From positions 3,906,001 through 3,970,000 of the forward strand of contig NZ_CP123923.1 of the NCBI RefSeq assembly GCF_030450125.1: a stretch of 64,000 nt of DNA, given 5' to 3'. Origin of the DNA: Streptomyces sp. WP-1. Its GTDB lineage: Bacteria > Actinomycetota > Actinomycetes > Streptomycetales > Streptomycetaceae. Position numbers and translations under genes: made by a program. Position 1 is the first letter of the stretch; every line of letters starts with the position of its first letter. Below the pieces are notes generated by a model, which was not told the DNA's origin, made no database searches, and saw nothing but the letters and a program-made list of their open reading frames with translations. Shown piece after piece: positions 50,226-59,280 of the stretch.

Positions 50226-52052
50226 ATGGGGCACTACAAGTCGAATCTCCGCGACATCGAGTTCAACCTCTTCGAAGTACTCGGGCGCGACAAGGTGTAC
50301 GGCACCGGCCCGTTCGAGGAGATGGACGTCGAGACCGCCAAGAGCATCCTGGAGGAGATGACCCGCCTCTCGGAGAACGAGCTGGCCGAGTCCTTCGCCG
50401 ACGCCGACCGCAACCCGCCGGTCTTCGACCCGGAGACCAACACGGCGCCGGTCCCGGCCTCCTTCAAGAAGAGCTACCAGTCCTTCATGGACTCCGAGTA
50501 CTGGCGCCTCGGCCTGCCCGAGGAGATCGGCGGCACCACCTCGCCGCGCTCCCTGATCTGGGCCTACGCCGAGCTGATCCTGGGCGCCAACCCGGCCGTG
50601 TGGATGTACTCCTCCGGCCCCGCGTTCGCCGGCATCCTCTTCGAGGAGGGCAACGAGGTCCAGAAGCACATCGCCTCGATCGCCGTGGAGAAGCAGTGGG
50701 GCTCCACGATGGTGCTCACCGAGCCCGACGCGGGCTCCGACGTGGGCGCCGGCCGCACCAAGGCGGTCCAGCAGGAGGACGGCTCCTGGCACATCGAGGG
50801 CGTGAAGCGCTTCATCACCTCGGGTGAGCACGACATGTCGGAGAACATCCTCCACTACGTGCTCGCGCGCCCCGAGGGCGCCGGCCCCGGCACCAAGGGC
50901 CTGTCCCTCTTCCTCGTGCCGAAGTACGAGTTCGACTTCGAGACCGGCGAGCTGGGCGAGCGCAACGGCGTCTACGCCACCAACGTCGAGCACAAGATGG
51001 GCCTGAAGGCCTCCAACACGTGCGAGATGACCTTCGGCGACCGCCACCCCGCCAAGGGCTGGCTGATCGGCGACAAGCACGACGGCATCCGCCAGATGTT
51101 CCGCATCATCGAGTTCGCCCGCATGATGGTCGGCACGAAGGCGATCTCCACGCTGTCCACCGGCTACCTGAACGCCCTGGAGTACGCCAAGGAGCGCGTC
51201 CAGGGTCCGGACCTGGCCAACTTCATGGACAAGGCCGCGCCCAAGGTCACCATCACCCACCACCCCGACGTGCGCCGCTCGCTGATGACGCAGAAGGCGT
51301 ACGCCGAGGGCATGCGCGCCCTGGTGATGTACACCGCCTCGATCCAGGACGCGATCCAGATCAAGGAGGCGAACGGCGAGGACGCCTCCGCCGACCACGC
51401 CCTCAACGACCTGCTGCTGCCCGTCGTCAAGGGTTACGGCTCCGAGAAGGCGTACGAGCAGCTGGCCCAGTCGCTGCAGACCTTCGGCGGCTCCGGCTTC
51501 CTCCAGGAGTACCCGATCGAGCAGTACATCCGGGACTCCAAGATCGACACCCTCTACGAGGGCACCACCGCGATCCAGGGCCAGGACTTCTTCTTCCGCA
51601 AGATCGTCCGCAACCAGGGCGCCGCGCTGAACTCGCTCGCCGAGGACATCAAGAAGTTCCTGGCGCTCGGCACCGGCGGCGAGGAGCTGGCCGGCGCCCG
51701 CGAGCAGCTGGCCAAGGCCGCCGTGGAGCTGGAGGCGATCGTCGGCCTGATGCTGACCGACCTCGCCGCCACCCAGGACGACGCCAAGAACATCTACAAG
51801 GTCGGCCTGAACACCACCCGCCTGCTGCTCGCCTCCGGCGATGTCATCATCGGCTACCTGCTGCTCAAGGGTGCCGCCGTCGCCGCCGAGAAGCTCGCCA
51901 CGGCCTCCGCGAAGGACAAGGCGTTCTACACCGGCAAGATCGCCGCCGCGAAGTTCTTCGCCGCGAACGTCCTGCCGGGCGTCACCCTGGCCCGCAAGCT
52001 CTCCACGGGCGTCGAGCTAGACCTGATGGAGCTGGACGAGGCCGCGTTCTAG
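50226..52052 (+). CDS. Acyl-CoA dehydrogenase, FadE5-like, 608 aa
   Basis: A flavoprotein of fatty-acid beta-oxidation. The acyl-CoA dehydrogenase core is clear: [15 protein letters not shown], the flavin/substrate segments and the catalytic Glu in [12 protein letters not shown]; an extra C-terminal helical domain makes the length about 608, near that of M. tuberculosis FadE5. Transfers electrons to ETF. I start at ATG 50226 ([10 protein letters not shown], the conserved family start); GTG 50193 with GGAGG is a real alternative, adding 11 residues. The leader at 50130-50165 contains GTAGCTAC and TACCGGCGGGTA, possible TetR-type operator sequence. Confidence 0.94.
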   Translation: MGHYKSNLRDIEFNLFEVLGRDKVYGTGPFEEMDVETAKSILEEMTRLSENELAESFADADRNPPVFDPETNTAPVPASFKKSYQSFMDSEYWRLGLPEEIGGTTSPRSLIWAYAELILGANPAVWMYSSGPAFAGILFEEGNEVQKHIASIAVEKQWGSTMVLTEPDAGSDVGAGRTKAVQQEDGSWHIEGVKRFITSGEHDMSENILHYVLARPEGAGPGTKGLSLFLVPKYEFDFETGELGERNGVYATNVEHKMGLKASNTCEMTFGDRHPAKGWLIGDKHDGIRQMFRIIEFARMMVGTKAISTLSTGYLNALEYAKERVQGPDLANFMDKAAPKVTITHHPDVRRSLMTQKAYAEGMRALVMYTASIQDAIQIKEANGEDASADHALNDLLLPVVKGYGSEKAYEQLAQSLQTFGGSGFLQEYPIEQYIRDSKIDTLYEGTTAIQGQDFFFRKIVRNQGAALNSLAEDIKKFLALGTGGEELAGAREQLAKAAVELEAIVGLMLTDLAATQDDAKNIYKVGLNTTRLLLASGDVIIGYLLLKGAAVAAEKLATASAKDKAFYTGKIAAAKFFAANVLPGVTLARKLSTGVELDLMELDEAAF

Positions 52053-52119
52053 AACACGGAACGGCGCCTTTCCACGACGCCGGTTCCGGACGTTCCGGAC
52101 GTCCCCGTCGTTTCCGCGC

Positions 52120-52153
52120 ACGGGCCCGCTCCCCTTACCGGGAGCGGGCCCGT
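52120..52153. terminator. Terminator of the acyl-CoA dehydrogenase gene
   Basis: ACGGGCCCGCTCCC and GGGAGCGGGCCCGT form a perfect 14-bp stem around a 6-nt loop. Confidence 0.8.
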
Positions 52154-52175
52154 ACCCGTCGTTAAGGTGAATCCC

Positions 52176-53525
52176 ATGAGCGCACCCTCCCGCCCGTCGC
52201 CCGCCGCCACCCCTCCAGCGAGCGCTGCGCGCGCCTCTCTCACCTTCGGCCGCGACCACACCGACGACCTGATGTCCTTCCTGGCGGCCAGCCCGTCGCC
52301 GTACCACGCCGTGGCGAACGTCGCCGAGCGGCTGGAGAAGGCCGGCTTCAGGCAGGTCGCGGAGACGGACGCCTGGGACGGCACCAGCGGCGGCCGGTAC
52401 GTGCTGCGCGGCGGCGCGATCATCGCCTGGTACGTCCCCGAGGACGCCGCGCCGCACACGCCGTTCCACATCGTCGGCGCGCACACCGACTCCCCCAACC
52501 TGCGGGTCAAGCCGCGCCCGGACACCGGCGCGCACGGCTGGCGGCAGGTCGCCGTGGAGGTCTACGGCGGCCCGCTGATGAACTCCTGGCTGGACCGCGA
52601 CCTGGGCCTGGCCGGCCGGCTGACCCTGCGCGACGGCTCCACCGTCCTGGTCGACGTGGACCGGCCGCTGCTGCGGGTGCCGCAGCTCGCCATCCATCTG
52701 GACCGCTCGGTCAGCAGCGAGGGCCTCAAGCTGGACAAGCAGCGCCACCTCCAGCCCGTGTGGGGCCTCGGCGACGAGGTGCTCGACGGTGACCTGATCT
52801 CCTTCCTGGAGCAGGAGGCCGGCCTGGACGCGCACGCGGTGGCCGGCTGGGACCTGATGACGTACCCGGTGGAGGCACCGGCCTACCTCGGCCGGGACCG
52901 CGAACTGGTCGCCGGGCCCCGCATGGACAACCTGCTGTCCGTGCACGCGGGCGCCGCCGCGCTGGCCGCCGCCGCGACCTCCGGCGCCCCGCTCACCCGC
53001 ATCCCGGTGCTGGCCGCCTTCGACCACGAGGAGAACGGCTCGCAGTCCGACACCGGCGCGGACGGCCCGCTGCTCGGCTCCGTCCTGGAGCGCTCGGTGT
53101 TCGCCCGCGGCGGCACCTACGAGGACCGTGCCCGCGCCTTCGCCGGCACCGTGTGCCTCTCCTCCGACACCGGGCACGCCGTGCACCCCAACTACGCGGA
53201 GCGGCACGACCCGACGCACCACCCGCGCGTCAACGGCGGCCCGATCCTCAAGGTGAACGTCAACAACCGCTACGCCACGGACGGTTCGGGCCGCGCGGTG
53301 TTCGCCGCCGCCTGCGAGAAGGCCGGTGTCCCCTTCCAGTCGTTCGTCTCCAACAACTCCATGCCCTGCGGCACCACCATCGGCCCGATCACCGCGGCCC
53401 GGCACGGCATCCGCACCGTCGACATCGGCGTGGCCATCCTCTCCATGCACAGCGCCCGCGAACTGTGCGGCGCCGACGACCCGTTCCTCCTCGCCAACGC
53501 CCTGACGGCCTTCCTGGAGGGCTAG
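52176..53525 (+). CDS. apeB: M18 aspartyl aminopeptidase, 449 aa
   Basis: Zinc-binding residues of the M18 family are visible: GAHTDSPNLRVK (His, Asp), GPRMDNLLS (Asp), DHEENGS (Glu-Glu) and ILSMHSAREL (His). These dodecameric tetrahedral enzymes remove N-terminal Asp or Glu residues from peptides. ATG 52176 follows AAGGTG; GTG 52167 is too near to that box. The first 25 residues are a disordered Pro/Ser/Ala tail. A 13-bp hairpin terminator follows the stop. Confidence 0.94.
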   Translation: MSAPSRPSPAATPPASAARASLTFGRDHTDDLMSFLAASPSPYHAVANVAERLEKAGFRQVAETDAWDGTSGGRYVLRGGAIIAWYVPEDAAPHTPFHIVGAHTDSPNLRVKPRPDTGAHGWRQVAVEVYGGPLMNSWLDRDLGLAGRLTLRDGSTVLVDVDRPLLRVPQLAIHLDRSVSSEGLKLDKQRHLQPVWGLGDEVLDGDLISFLEQEAGLDAHAVAGWDLMTYPVEAPAYLGRDRELVAGPRMDNLLSVHAGAAALAAAATSGAPLTRIPVLAAFDHEENGSQSDTGADGPLLGSVLERSVFARGGTYEDRARAFAGTVCLSSDTGHAVHPNYAERHDPTHHPRVNGGPILKVNVNNRYATDGSGRAVFAAACEKAGVPFQSFVSNNSMPCGTTIGPITAARHGIRTVDIGVAILSMHSARELCGADDPFLLANALTAFLEG

Positions 53526-53535
53526 CCCGCGGGGA

Positions 53536-53570
53536 CCTCCGAAAGGCCGGTCGTGGCGGCCTTTCGGAGG
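53536..53570. terminator. Terminator of the M18 aminopeptidase gene
   Basis: CCTCCGAAAGGCC and GGCCTTTCGGAGG form a perfect 13-bp stem with a 9-nt loop. Confidence 0.8.
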
Positions 53571-53671
53571 GGCGGCTTTCGAACTGCCGCCGTGCGCAGG
53601 GCTATTCGGGGCCGCACCGGGTACCCGGACGGGACCGGAGATTCCGGCACCGAAAGGGGAGGCGAAGCCTC

Positions 53672-53929
53672 ATGGGGCTCGGCGGATGCATCATCCTCAT
53701 CGCCGTGGGGGCCATCCTCACGTTCGCGACCGACTGGCACATGCACGGCGTCAATCTCACCGTCGTCGGCCTGATCCTGATGGCCGTCGGACTGATCGGC
53801 GTCGCCACGTTCAGCGGTATCGCACGGCGCCGGCGGGTCGTCGTACCGCCCGCGACGCCGATCGTGGAGGAGGACCCCCACCGCCATCACCACACCGGTG
53901 ACGGCTACACCGACGGCTACGGCGTCTGA
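53672..53929 (+). CDS. DUF6458-type small membrane protein, 85 aa
   Basis: Two membrane segments (GGCIILIAVGAILTFATDW and VNLTVVGLILMAVGLIGVA) are followed by a basic patch and a His/Gly-rich tail (PHRHHHTGDGYTDGYG). This layout matches the DUF6458 proteins of actinobacteria, function unknown. ATG 53672 has AAAGGGGAGG upstream. The last 13 bp overlap the end of the converging thioredoxin-NHL gene. Confidence 0.85.
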   Translation: MGLGGCIILIAVGAILTFATDWHMHGVNLTVVGLILMAVGLIGVATFSGIARRRRVVVPPATPIVEEDPHRHHHTGDGYTDGYGV

Positions 53930-55761
53930 GACCCGCTCTCCTGCTCGTCCATGCCCGCCAGGACGAGCGGCAGACGGTCCGTCGCACCCTCGGTGAGGCG
54001 GACCGGGACACCCCAGTCCTGCTGGTGGACATGGCACGCGGGGTACTCGTTGTCCCCGTCGTCGTCGCAGGACGCGGCCATCGCGGATATGTGCAACACC
54101 CCTTCCCGGACGGCCGCGTCGAGCTCCAGTTCACGGCTCAGACCGGTGCCCGCTCCCTCGCCCTGGAGCAGCAGCTCGGGCGGGGTCGAGGAGACCAGCA
54201 GGCGGGTGGAGGGGCCGTACCGGGTGTCCAGCTTCTGGCCGCGCGGGGCCTGGAAGACGACGTCGAGCCGCAGCCGGCCGGGGGCGACCTCGGTGGCCGC
54301 GCGCCGGGTGCGGTGGGCCACCGACTCCACGCGCACCGCCTCCTCCGGCAGCCGCAGCCGGGTCAGCCGGTGCCGGGCCGACTCCACCACCACGATGTCC
54401 TCGCCGACGAGCACCGCGTCGCTGGGCTCGCGCAGATCCGTGGCGAGCGTGGTCACCTCGCCGCTCGCCGGGTCGTACCGGCGCAGGGCGTGGTTGTAGG
54501 TGTCGGCGACCGCGACCGAGCCGTCCGGCAGCGCGGTGACGCCCAACGGGTGCTGGAACAGCGCCTGTCCGGCCGCGCCGTCCCGGTGCCCGAAGTCGAA
54601 CAGACCGGTGCCGACCGCGGTGTGCACCGCCCCGTCGGGGTCCACCCAGCGCAGGGCGCTGGTCTCGGAGTCGGCGAGCCAGAGCCGGTCGGCGGTGGCC
54701 GCGAGTCCGGAGGGCTGGGCGAACCACGCCTCGGTGGCGGGGCCGTCGACCAGTCCCTCGTTGGTGGTGCCGGCCGCGACGGCGACCGTGCCGTCCCCGG
54801 GGTCGTACGTCCACAGCTGGTGGACGCCCGCCATGGCGATCCACACCCTGCCCTGCCACCAGGCGACGTCCCAGGGCGAGGAGAGGTCGACCTCGCGGGC
54901 CGGTCCCGAGGTGGCGGCCCCCTGCATCCACTGGCGCCCGGTGCCCGCGAGGGTCGTGGTGCGGCCCGTCCCGGGGTCGAAGCGGCGCAGGGCGTGATTG
55001 ACGGTGTCCGCGACCACCACACTGCCGTCGGGCAGCAGGGCCAGCCCCTGCGGCTCCTGGAATCGGGCGCGGTCCTCGGGACCGTCGGCCAGCCCCCGGC
55101 CGCCCTGGCCGATGCGCCGGACGACCGTCTCCCCGTCCGCCGCCAGCTCCACCAGCTGGTGCCGGGTGGTGTCGCTGACCAGCAGATTCCCGGACGGCAG
55201 CAGGAGGGCCTTGCCCGGGAAGCGCAGGGTCGTCGGCTCCGGCTCCGGCGGGACGTACGGTCCGTCACCGCGGCGCAGTGTGCCCTTCGCGCCGTGCTCG
55301 GCCTCCAGCTCGGTCACTAGCCGCTCGATGGCGTGCACATGCCCCTCGCCCGCGTGCTGGGCGACGACATACCCCTCCGGGTCGATCACCACGAGCGTCG
55401 GCCAGGCGCGCACCGCGTACTGCTTCCAGGTGGCCAGCTCGGGGTCGTCCAGCACCGGGTGCGCCACGCCGTACCGCTCCACCGCGTCCACGACCGCGGC
55501 GTGCTCCGCCTCGTGCGCGAATTTGGGGGAGTGCACGCCGATCACCACCACGGTGTCCGGGTGCCGGTGCTCCAGCTCGCGCAGCTCGTCGAGGACGTGC
55601 AGGCAGTTGATGCAGCAGAAGGTCCAGAAGTCCAGGACGACGATGCGGCCGCGCAGGTCGGACAGGGTGTACGCGCGGTCGCCCGTGTTCAGCCAGCCGC
55701 CCTTGCCGGTCAGCTCGGGGGCACGGACGCGGGGGCGCCGGGGTGGTGCGAAATCGGTCAT
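53917..55761 (-). CDS. Thioredoxin-like/NHL-repeat protein, NHLRC2-type, 614 aa
   Basis: The N-terminal 150 residues are thioredoxin-like with a redox pair Cys50-Ile-Asn-Cys53 (FWTFCCINC), preceded by VVLDFWTF. From about residue 180 to 480 runs a six-blade NHL beta-propeller (SVVVADTVNHALRRFDPGTG and SVAVADTYNHALRRYDPASG units), followed by a beta-rich C-terminal domain. The layout matches NHLRC2, whose bacterial relatives are of unknown role. No signal peptide is present, so it is cytoplasmic. ATG 55761 starts just before the divergent LURP-one gene. Confidence 0.92.
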   Translation of the reverse strand: MTDFAPPRRPRVRAPELTGKGGWLNTGDRAYTLSDLRGRIVVLDFWTFCCINCLHVLDELRELEHRHPDTVVVIGVHSPKFAHEAEHAAVVDAVERYGVAHPVLDDPELATWKQYAVRAWPTLVVIDPEGYVVAQHAGEGHVHAIERLVTELEAEHGAKGTLRRGDGPYVPPEPEPTTLRFPGKALLLPSGNLLVSDTTRHQLVELAADGETVVRRIGQGGRGLADGPEDRARFQEPQGLALLPDGSVVVADTVNHALRRFDPGTGRTTTLAGTGRQWMQGAATSGPAREVDLSSPWDVAWWQGRVWIAMAGVHQLWTYDPGDGTVAVAAGTTNEGLVDGPATEAWFAQPSGLAATADRLWLADSETSALRWVDPDGAVHTAVGTGLFDFGHRDGAAGQALFQHPLGVTALPDGSVAVADTYNHALRRYDPASGEVTTLATDLREPSDAVLVGEDIVVVESARHRLTRLRLPEEAVRVESVAHRTRRAATEVAPGRLRLDVVFQAPRGQKLDTRYGPSTRLLVSSTPPELLLQGEGAGTGLSRELELDAAVREGVLHISAMAASCDDDGDNEYPACHVHQQDWGVPVRLTEGATDRLPLVLAGMDEQESGSQTP

Positions 55762-55914
55762 GGCCCAAGGGTGCCACCGCGCCCCGGCATCCCGCTCGGC
55801 CTGTGGACAACCCTGGACATCCGCCCGTAACGCCTGTGGAAAAGCGGCCCGCGCACGGCGAATCGCCCCGCGCCCGCCGTGATGAATCCGCCGAAGCTGG
55901 GAAGGCCTCAGGAC

Positions 55915-56409
55915 ATGAGATTCCTGGTACGCGACCGGCTCCTCGGCATCGGCGAAGACTATTGGATCGAGGACGAGCACGGCCGCAAGGTCTTCCTCGT
56001 CGACGGCAAGGCCATGCGGCTGCGGGACACCTTCGAGCTGAAGGACGCCCAGGGCCGGGTCCTGATCGACATCCACCAGAAGATGTTCGCGCTGCGCGAC
56101 ACGATGGTGATCGAACGGGACGGCGAGGGCCTCGCCACCATCAAGCGGAAGCGGCTGTCGCTGCTGCGCAACCACTACCGCGTCGCGCTGGCCGACGGCT
56201 CCGAACTGGACGTCAGCGGCAAGATCCTCGACCGCGAGTTCGTCGTCGAGTACGACGACGAGGTGCTGGCCGTGATCTCCCGGCGCTGGCTGCACCTGCG
56301 GGAGACGTACGGCGTGGACGTCGTACGCGAGGACGTGGACCCGGCGCTGCTCATCGCGGTGGCGGTGTGCGTGATCCACCTCGCGGAGAAGGAGCGGGAG
56401 GACGACTGA
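55915..56409 (+). CDS. LURP-one-related protein (Tubby-like fold), 164 aa
   Basis: The two-half tubby-like strand pattern is typical: RFLVRDRLLGIGEDYWIED, VDGKAMRLRDTFELKD, LIDIHQKMFALRDTMVI, then LSLLRNHYRVAL and GKILDREFVVEYDDE. Members can bind phospholipids or act as scramblase-like proteins; the bacterial function is not known. A short hydrophobic end (LLIAVAVCVIHLAEK) is present. ATG 55915 follows GGGAAGG; an in-frame upstream start at 55879 is possible. Confidence 0.9.
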   Translation: MRFLVRDRLLGIGEDYWIEDEHGRKVFLVDGKAMRLRDTFELKDAQGRVLIDIHQKMFALRDTMVIERDGEGLATIKRKRLSLLRNHYRVALADGSELDVSGKILDREFVVEYDDEVLAVISRRWLHLRETYGVDVVREDVDPALLIAVAVCVIHLAEKEREDD

Positions 56410-56490
56410 CGTGCCGTCGGCGGGGCCGGCGCGCGGGCCGTCGGCGGGGCCGGCGGTGCGCCTGCTGCCGGCGGGGCCGGTGCGCTGGCG
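56410..56490. repeat. Imperfect GC-rich repeats between converging genes
   Basis: Copies of GCCGTCGGCGGGGCCGGCG and shorter variants (CTGCCGGCGGGGCCGG) recur at 56413, 56439 and 56465. Non-coding; may act as a terminator by base pairing between copies. Confidence 0.5.
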
Positions 56491-56497
56491 GGCCCCG

Positions 56498-57316
56498 CTA
56501 TCGCCGGGGCGGCGCCAGCCCCAGGACGCGGTCCTTGAGCGCGGGGAACTGCTCGCGCGTCGCCGCCACCTTCGCCGGGTCGAGGTCGACCGTGAGGACC
56601 TCCTCGCCCGCACCGGCCTCGGCCAGCACCTCGCCCCAGGGGTCCACCACGATCGAGTGGCCCGCCTGCGGAACTCCCGCGTGCGTCCCGGCCGTTCCAC
56701 AGGCGAGCACGAACGCCTGGTTCTCCACCGCCCGTGCCCGGGCCAGCAGCGTCCAGTGCGCGCGTCGCCGCTCGGGCCAGCCCGCCGGGAGCACCAGCAG
56801 CTCGGCGCCGGAGTCGACCAGCGTGCGGAAGAGTTCGGGGAAGCGCAGGTCGTAGCAGGTGCCGAGGCCGAGTGTGGTGCCGGGCAGCGGGACCGTCACC
56901 GGCTCCCGTCCCGCGCCCATCAGCACGGCCTCGCCCTGGTCGAAGCCGAAGCGGTGGATCTTGCGGTAGGCGGCGGCCAGTTCACCGGAGGGGGAGAGGA
57001 CGAGGGAGGTGTTGTAGAGGGTCCCGTCGTCCGGCCCGGAGCCGTCGGCGGACGCCGCGCGCTCGGGGATCGACCCGGCGTGCAGCCACACGCCCGCGTC
57101 GGCCGCGGCCTCGGCCATCGCCTCGTACGTCGGTCCGCGCAGCGGCTCGGCCTCGCGGCCGAAGTCCTCGTAGGCGAAGGCGCCGGTGGTCCACAGCTCG
57201 GGCAGCACCACCAGATCGGCCCCGGCCTGGGCCCGGACCAGCGCGGCCGCGCGCTTTCTGCGCGAGGCGGGCGATTCGCCCTCGTCGACGGCGATCTGGA
57301 TCAGAGAGGCGCGCAC
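56498..57316 (-). CDS. Carbon-nitrogen hydrolase (nitrilase superfamily), 272 aa
   Basis: The Glu-Lys-Cys triad is present: VLPELW (Glu), YRKIHRFGFDQGE (Lys) and GTCYDLRFPELFR (Cys). A family signature of omega-amidase/Nit2-like proteins fits the length and context, but an aliphatic amidase or N-carbamoylase cannot be excluded. Cytoplasmic. GTG 57316 has only a weak ribosome site. It converges with the LURP-one gene and diverges from the mycothiol-isomerase gene. Confidence 0.9.
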   Translation of the reverse strand: MRASLIQIAVDEGESPASRRKRAAALVRAQAGADLVVLPELWTTGAFAYEDFGREAEPLRGPTYEAMAEAAADAGVWLHAGSIPERAASADGSGPDDGTLYNTSLVLSPSGELAAAYRKIHRFGFDQGEAVLMGAGREPVTVPLPGTTLGLGTCYDLRFPELFRTLVDSGAELLVLPAGWPERRRAHWTLLARARAVENQAFVLACGTAGTHAGVPQAGHSIVVDPWGEVLAEAGAGEEVLTVDLDPAKVAATREQFPALKDRVLGLAPPRR

Positions 57317-57498
57317 ACTACCACCGTCCTGGCATTCGAGTCGTCCATACGGGCCTACGATCGTCACGCGAAAGCACTGCCGGGGTGCCTGCCAGCAGCG
57401 TAACTTAGCTTCCCAGACACCCGCCGACGTGCAGCCGCCGCCCGCTGGCACCGCCGCCGCAACCTGCCCGTGTACCGACCGCCGAGGGGTCCCGTTCC

Positions 57499-58323
57499 GT
57501 GAGTCTGCATCCCACCCTCCAGCCCTACGCCGACGCCTGGACGCACTCCGTCGACGCGATATCAGAGATGGTGCAGCCACTGGCCGAGTCCGAGTGGAAC
57601 CGGCGGACACCGTGCCCGGGATGGTCGGTACGCGATGTCGTCTCGCACGTCATCGGCCTGGACTGCGAACTGCTCGGCGACCCGCGCCCCATCCACTCCC
57701 TGCCGCGCGACCTCTTCCATGTCACCAACGAGCACCAGCGCTACATGGAGATGCAGGTCGACGTCCGCCGCCATCACACGGCGCCGGAGATGACGGCCGA
57801 ACTGGAGTACACGGTCATCCGCCGCAACCGCCAGATGCGCAACGAGAACCGCGAGCCCGGCGCCACCGTGCGCGGCCCGATGGGCAGGGAGATCACCCTC
57901 GAACACGCCTACCGTACGCGGGCCTTCGACGTCTGGGTGCACGAACAGGACCTGCGTACGGCCCTCGGCCGCCCCGGCAACCTCGACTCGCCCGGCGCGT
58001 ACGTCACCCGCGACCTCCTGCTGGACGTCCTGCCGAAGATCGTGGCGAAGGACGCGGACGCGCCGCGCAGTTCGGCCGTCGTCTTCGATGTGCACGGCCC
58101 CGTGGAGTTCCTGCGCACCGTCCGCGTCGACATCCAGGGCCGCGGCACCCTGGAGACCGCCCCGGCGCTCGGCCCGGTGGCCTCCCTCTCCCTCGACTGG
58201 GAGACCTATGTGCGGCTGGCCTGCGGCCGGGTGACCCCCGAGGCGGTGGCGGACCGCGTCAAGACGGAGGGCGACCAGGAGCTGGCGGAGGCCATCCTGC
58301 GGAACTTCGCGGTGACGCCCTGA
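57499..58323 (+). CDS. Mycothiol-dependent maleylpyruvate isomerase-family protein, 274 aa
   Basis: N-terminal DinB-like four-helix bundle with the family's metal His: TPCPGWSVRDVVSHVIGLD, then RAFDVWVHEQDLRTALGRPG, giving a His3-type metal site. The C-terminal 80 residues form an SCP-2-like or MDMPI-C domain. Members are thiol-dependent isomerases or transferases that use mycothiol in actinomycetes; the real substrate is unknown. GTG 57499 begins just after a CGTTCC box. It is followed by a tandem 16-bp repeat. Confidence 0.9.
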   Translation: MSLHPTLQPYADAWTHSVDAISEMVQPLAESEWNRRTPCPGWSVRDVVSHVIGLDCELLGDPRPIHSLPRDLFHVTNEHQRYMEMQVDVRRHHTAPEMTAELEYTVIRRNRQMRNENREPGATVRGPMGREITLEHAYRTRAFDVWVHEQDLRTALGRPGNLDSPGAYVTRDLLLDVLPKIVAKDADAPRSSAVVFDVHGPVEFLRTVRVDIQGRGTLETAPALGPVASLSLDWETYVRLACGRVTPEAVADRVKTEGDQELAEAILRNFAVTP

Positions 58324-58343
58324 CGTCATGGCTCTGCGGCGCC

Positions 58344-58391
58344 GTGACCCCGTGATGCAGTGACCCCGTGATGCAGTGACCCCGTGATGCC
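58344..58391. repeat. Three tandem 16-bp units GTGACCCCGTGATGCA
   Basis: Three almost perfect copies (58344, 58360, 58376; the last ends CC instead of CA) followed by degenerate CATGCTGCCGTG and GACCCGGTGATGCC. It lies in the gap between the isomerase and methyltransferase genes. Confidence 0.85.
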
Positions 58392-58507
58392 ATGCTGCCG
58401 TGCTGCCATGACCCGGTGATGCCGCGAGCGGCCCTTGTCCGGACGGGACTTGAGGGCGCCGGCAATTCGGTGGTGGCGGTCGGGGCGGCCTTCTAGCGTT
58501 GCCCGGT

Positions 58508-59260
58508 ATGACCATCGACCTGCCCCGGCTCACCCGGCTCACCTTCCACGGCCCCCTCTCAAAGGCCCGCGCGACCGCCATGGTCCAGCGGCTCGCGGCC
58601 GGCCGGCCCCGCACCGTGCTGGACATCGGCTGCGGCTGGGCCGAGTTGCTGCTCCGGGTGCTGGACGCCGTACCGGAGGCCACCGGAACCGGCGTCGACC
58701 TGAACGCCGGGGATCTCGCCCGCGCCCGGAAGAACGCCGAGGAACGCGGGCTCGGCCACCGGGTGGAGTTCGCCGAGGAGTCCGCCGTGGGGACCGGCCG
58801 GGGCCCCGCCGACCTGGTGCTCTGTCTCGGCGCGACCCAGGCCCTCAGCGAGGCCGAGCCGCCGACCGCCGAGGCCCTGCGCGCGCTGCGGCGCCTGGTG
58901 ACCGACCGGGGCCGGGTGCTGGTCGGCGAGGGTTTCTGGCAGCGGCCGCCCACCGAGGCCGAGTTGTCCGGCATGTGGCCGGGCGCCGCCCCGGACGACC
59001 ACGACGACCTCGGGGGGCTGCTCGGCCTCGCGGTCGAGGCCGGTTTCCGCCCGGAGTGGACCGAGACGGCGAGCCCCCAGGAGTGGGAGGAGTTCGAGTC
59101 GGGCTACCAGGCGGACCTGGAGGTCTGGCTCGCCCGGCACCCCGGTCATCCGCTGGCGCCCGAGACCCGCGCCCGCCTGGACCGGCACCGCGGCCAGTGG
59201 ATGAGCTACCGGGGCGTCCTCGGTATCGCGTACCTCACCCTCGTACCCGATCTGCGCTGA
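58508..59260 (+). CDS. SAM-dependent methyltransferase, class I, 250 aa
   Basis: The SAM-binding motif VLDIGCGWAELLLRVL at about residues 37-52, then GTGVDLNAGDL (acidic residue for SAM) and DLVLCLGATQAL. Two near family features are the MWPGAAP and YQADLEVWL segments seen in uncharacterised Streptomyces methyltransferases. The acceptor substrate is unknown. ATG 58508 lies three bases after GCCCGGT and has no clear ribosome box; it may be leaderless. It is the last gene before the converging MFS transporter. Confidence 0.88.
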   Translation: MTIDLPRLTRLTFHGPLSKARATAMVQRLAAGRPRTVLDIGCGWAELLLRVLDAVPEATGTGVDLNAGDLARARKNAEERGLGHRVEFAEESAVGTGRGPADLVLCLGATQALSEAEPPTAEALRALRRLVTDRGRVLVGEGFWQRPPTEAELSGMWPGAAPDDHDDLGGLLGLAVEAGFRPEWTETASPQEWEEFESGYQADLEVWLARHPGHPLAPETRARLDRHRGQWMSYRGVLGIAYLTLVPDLR

Positions 59261-59280
59261 CCGGGAGCCGGACGGCCGCC

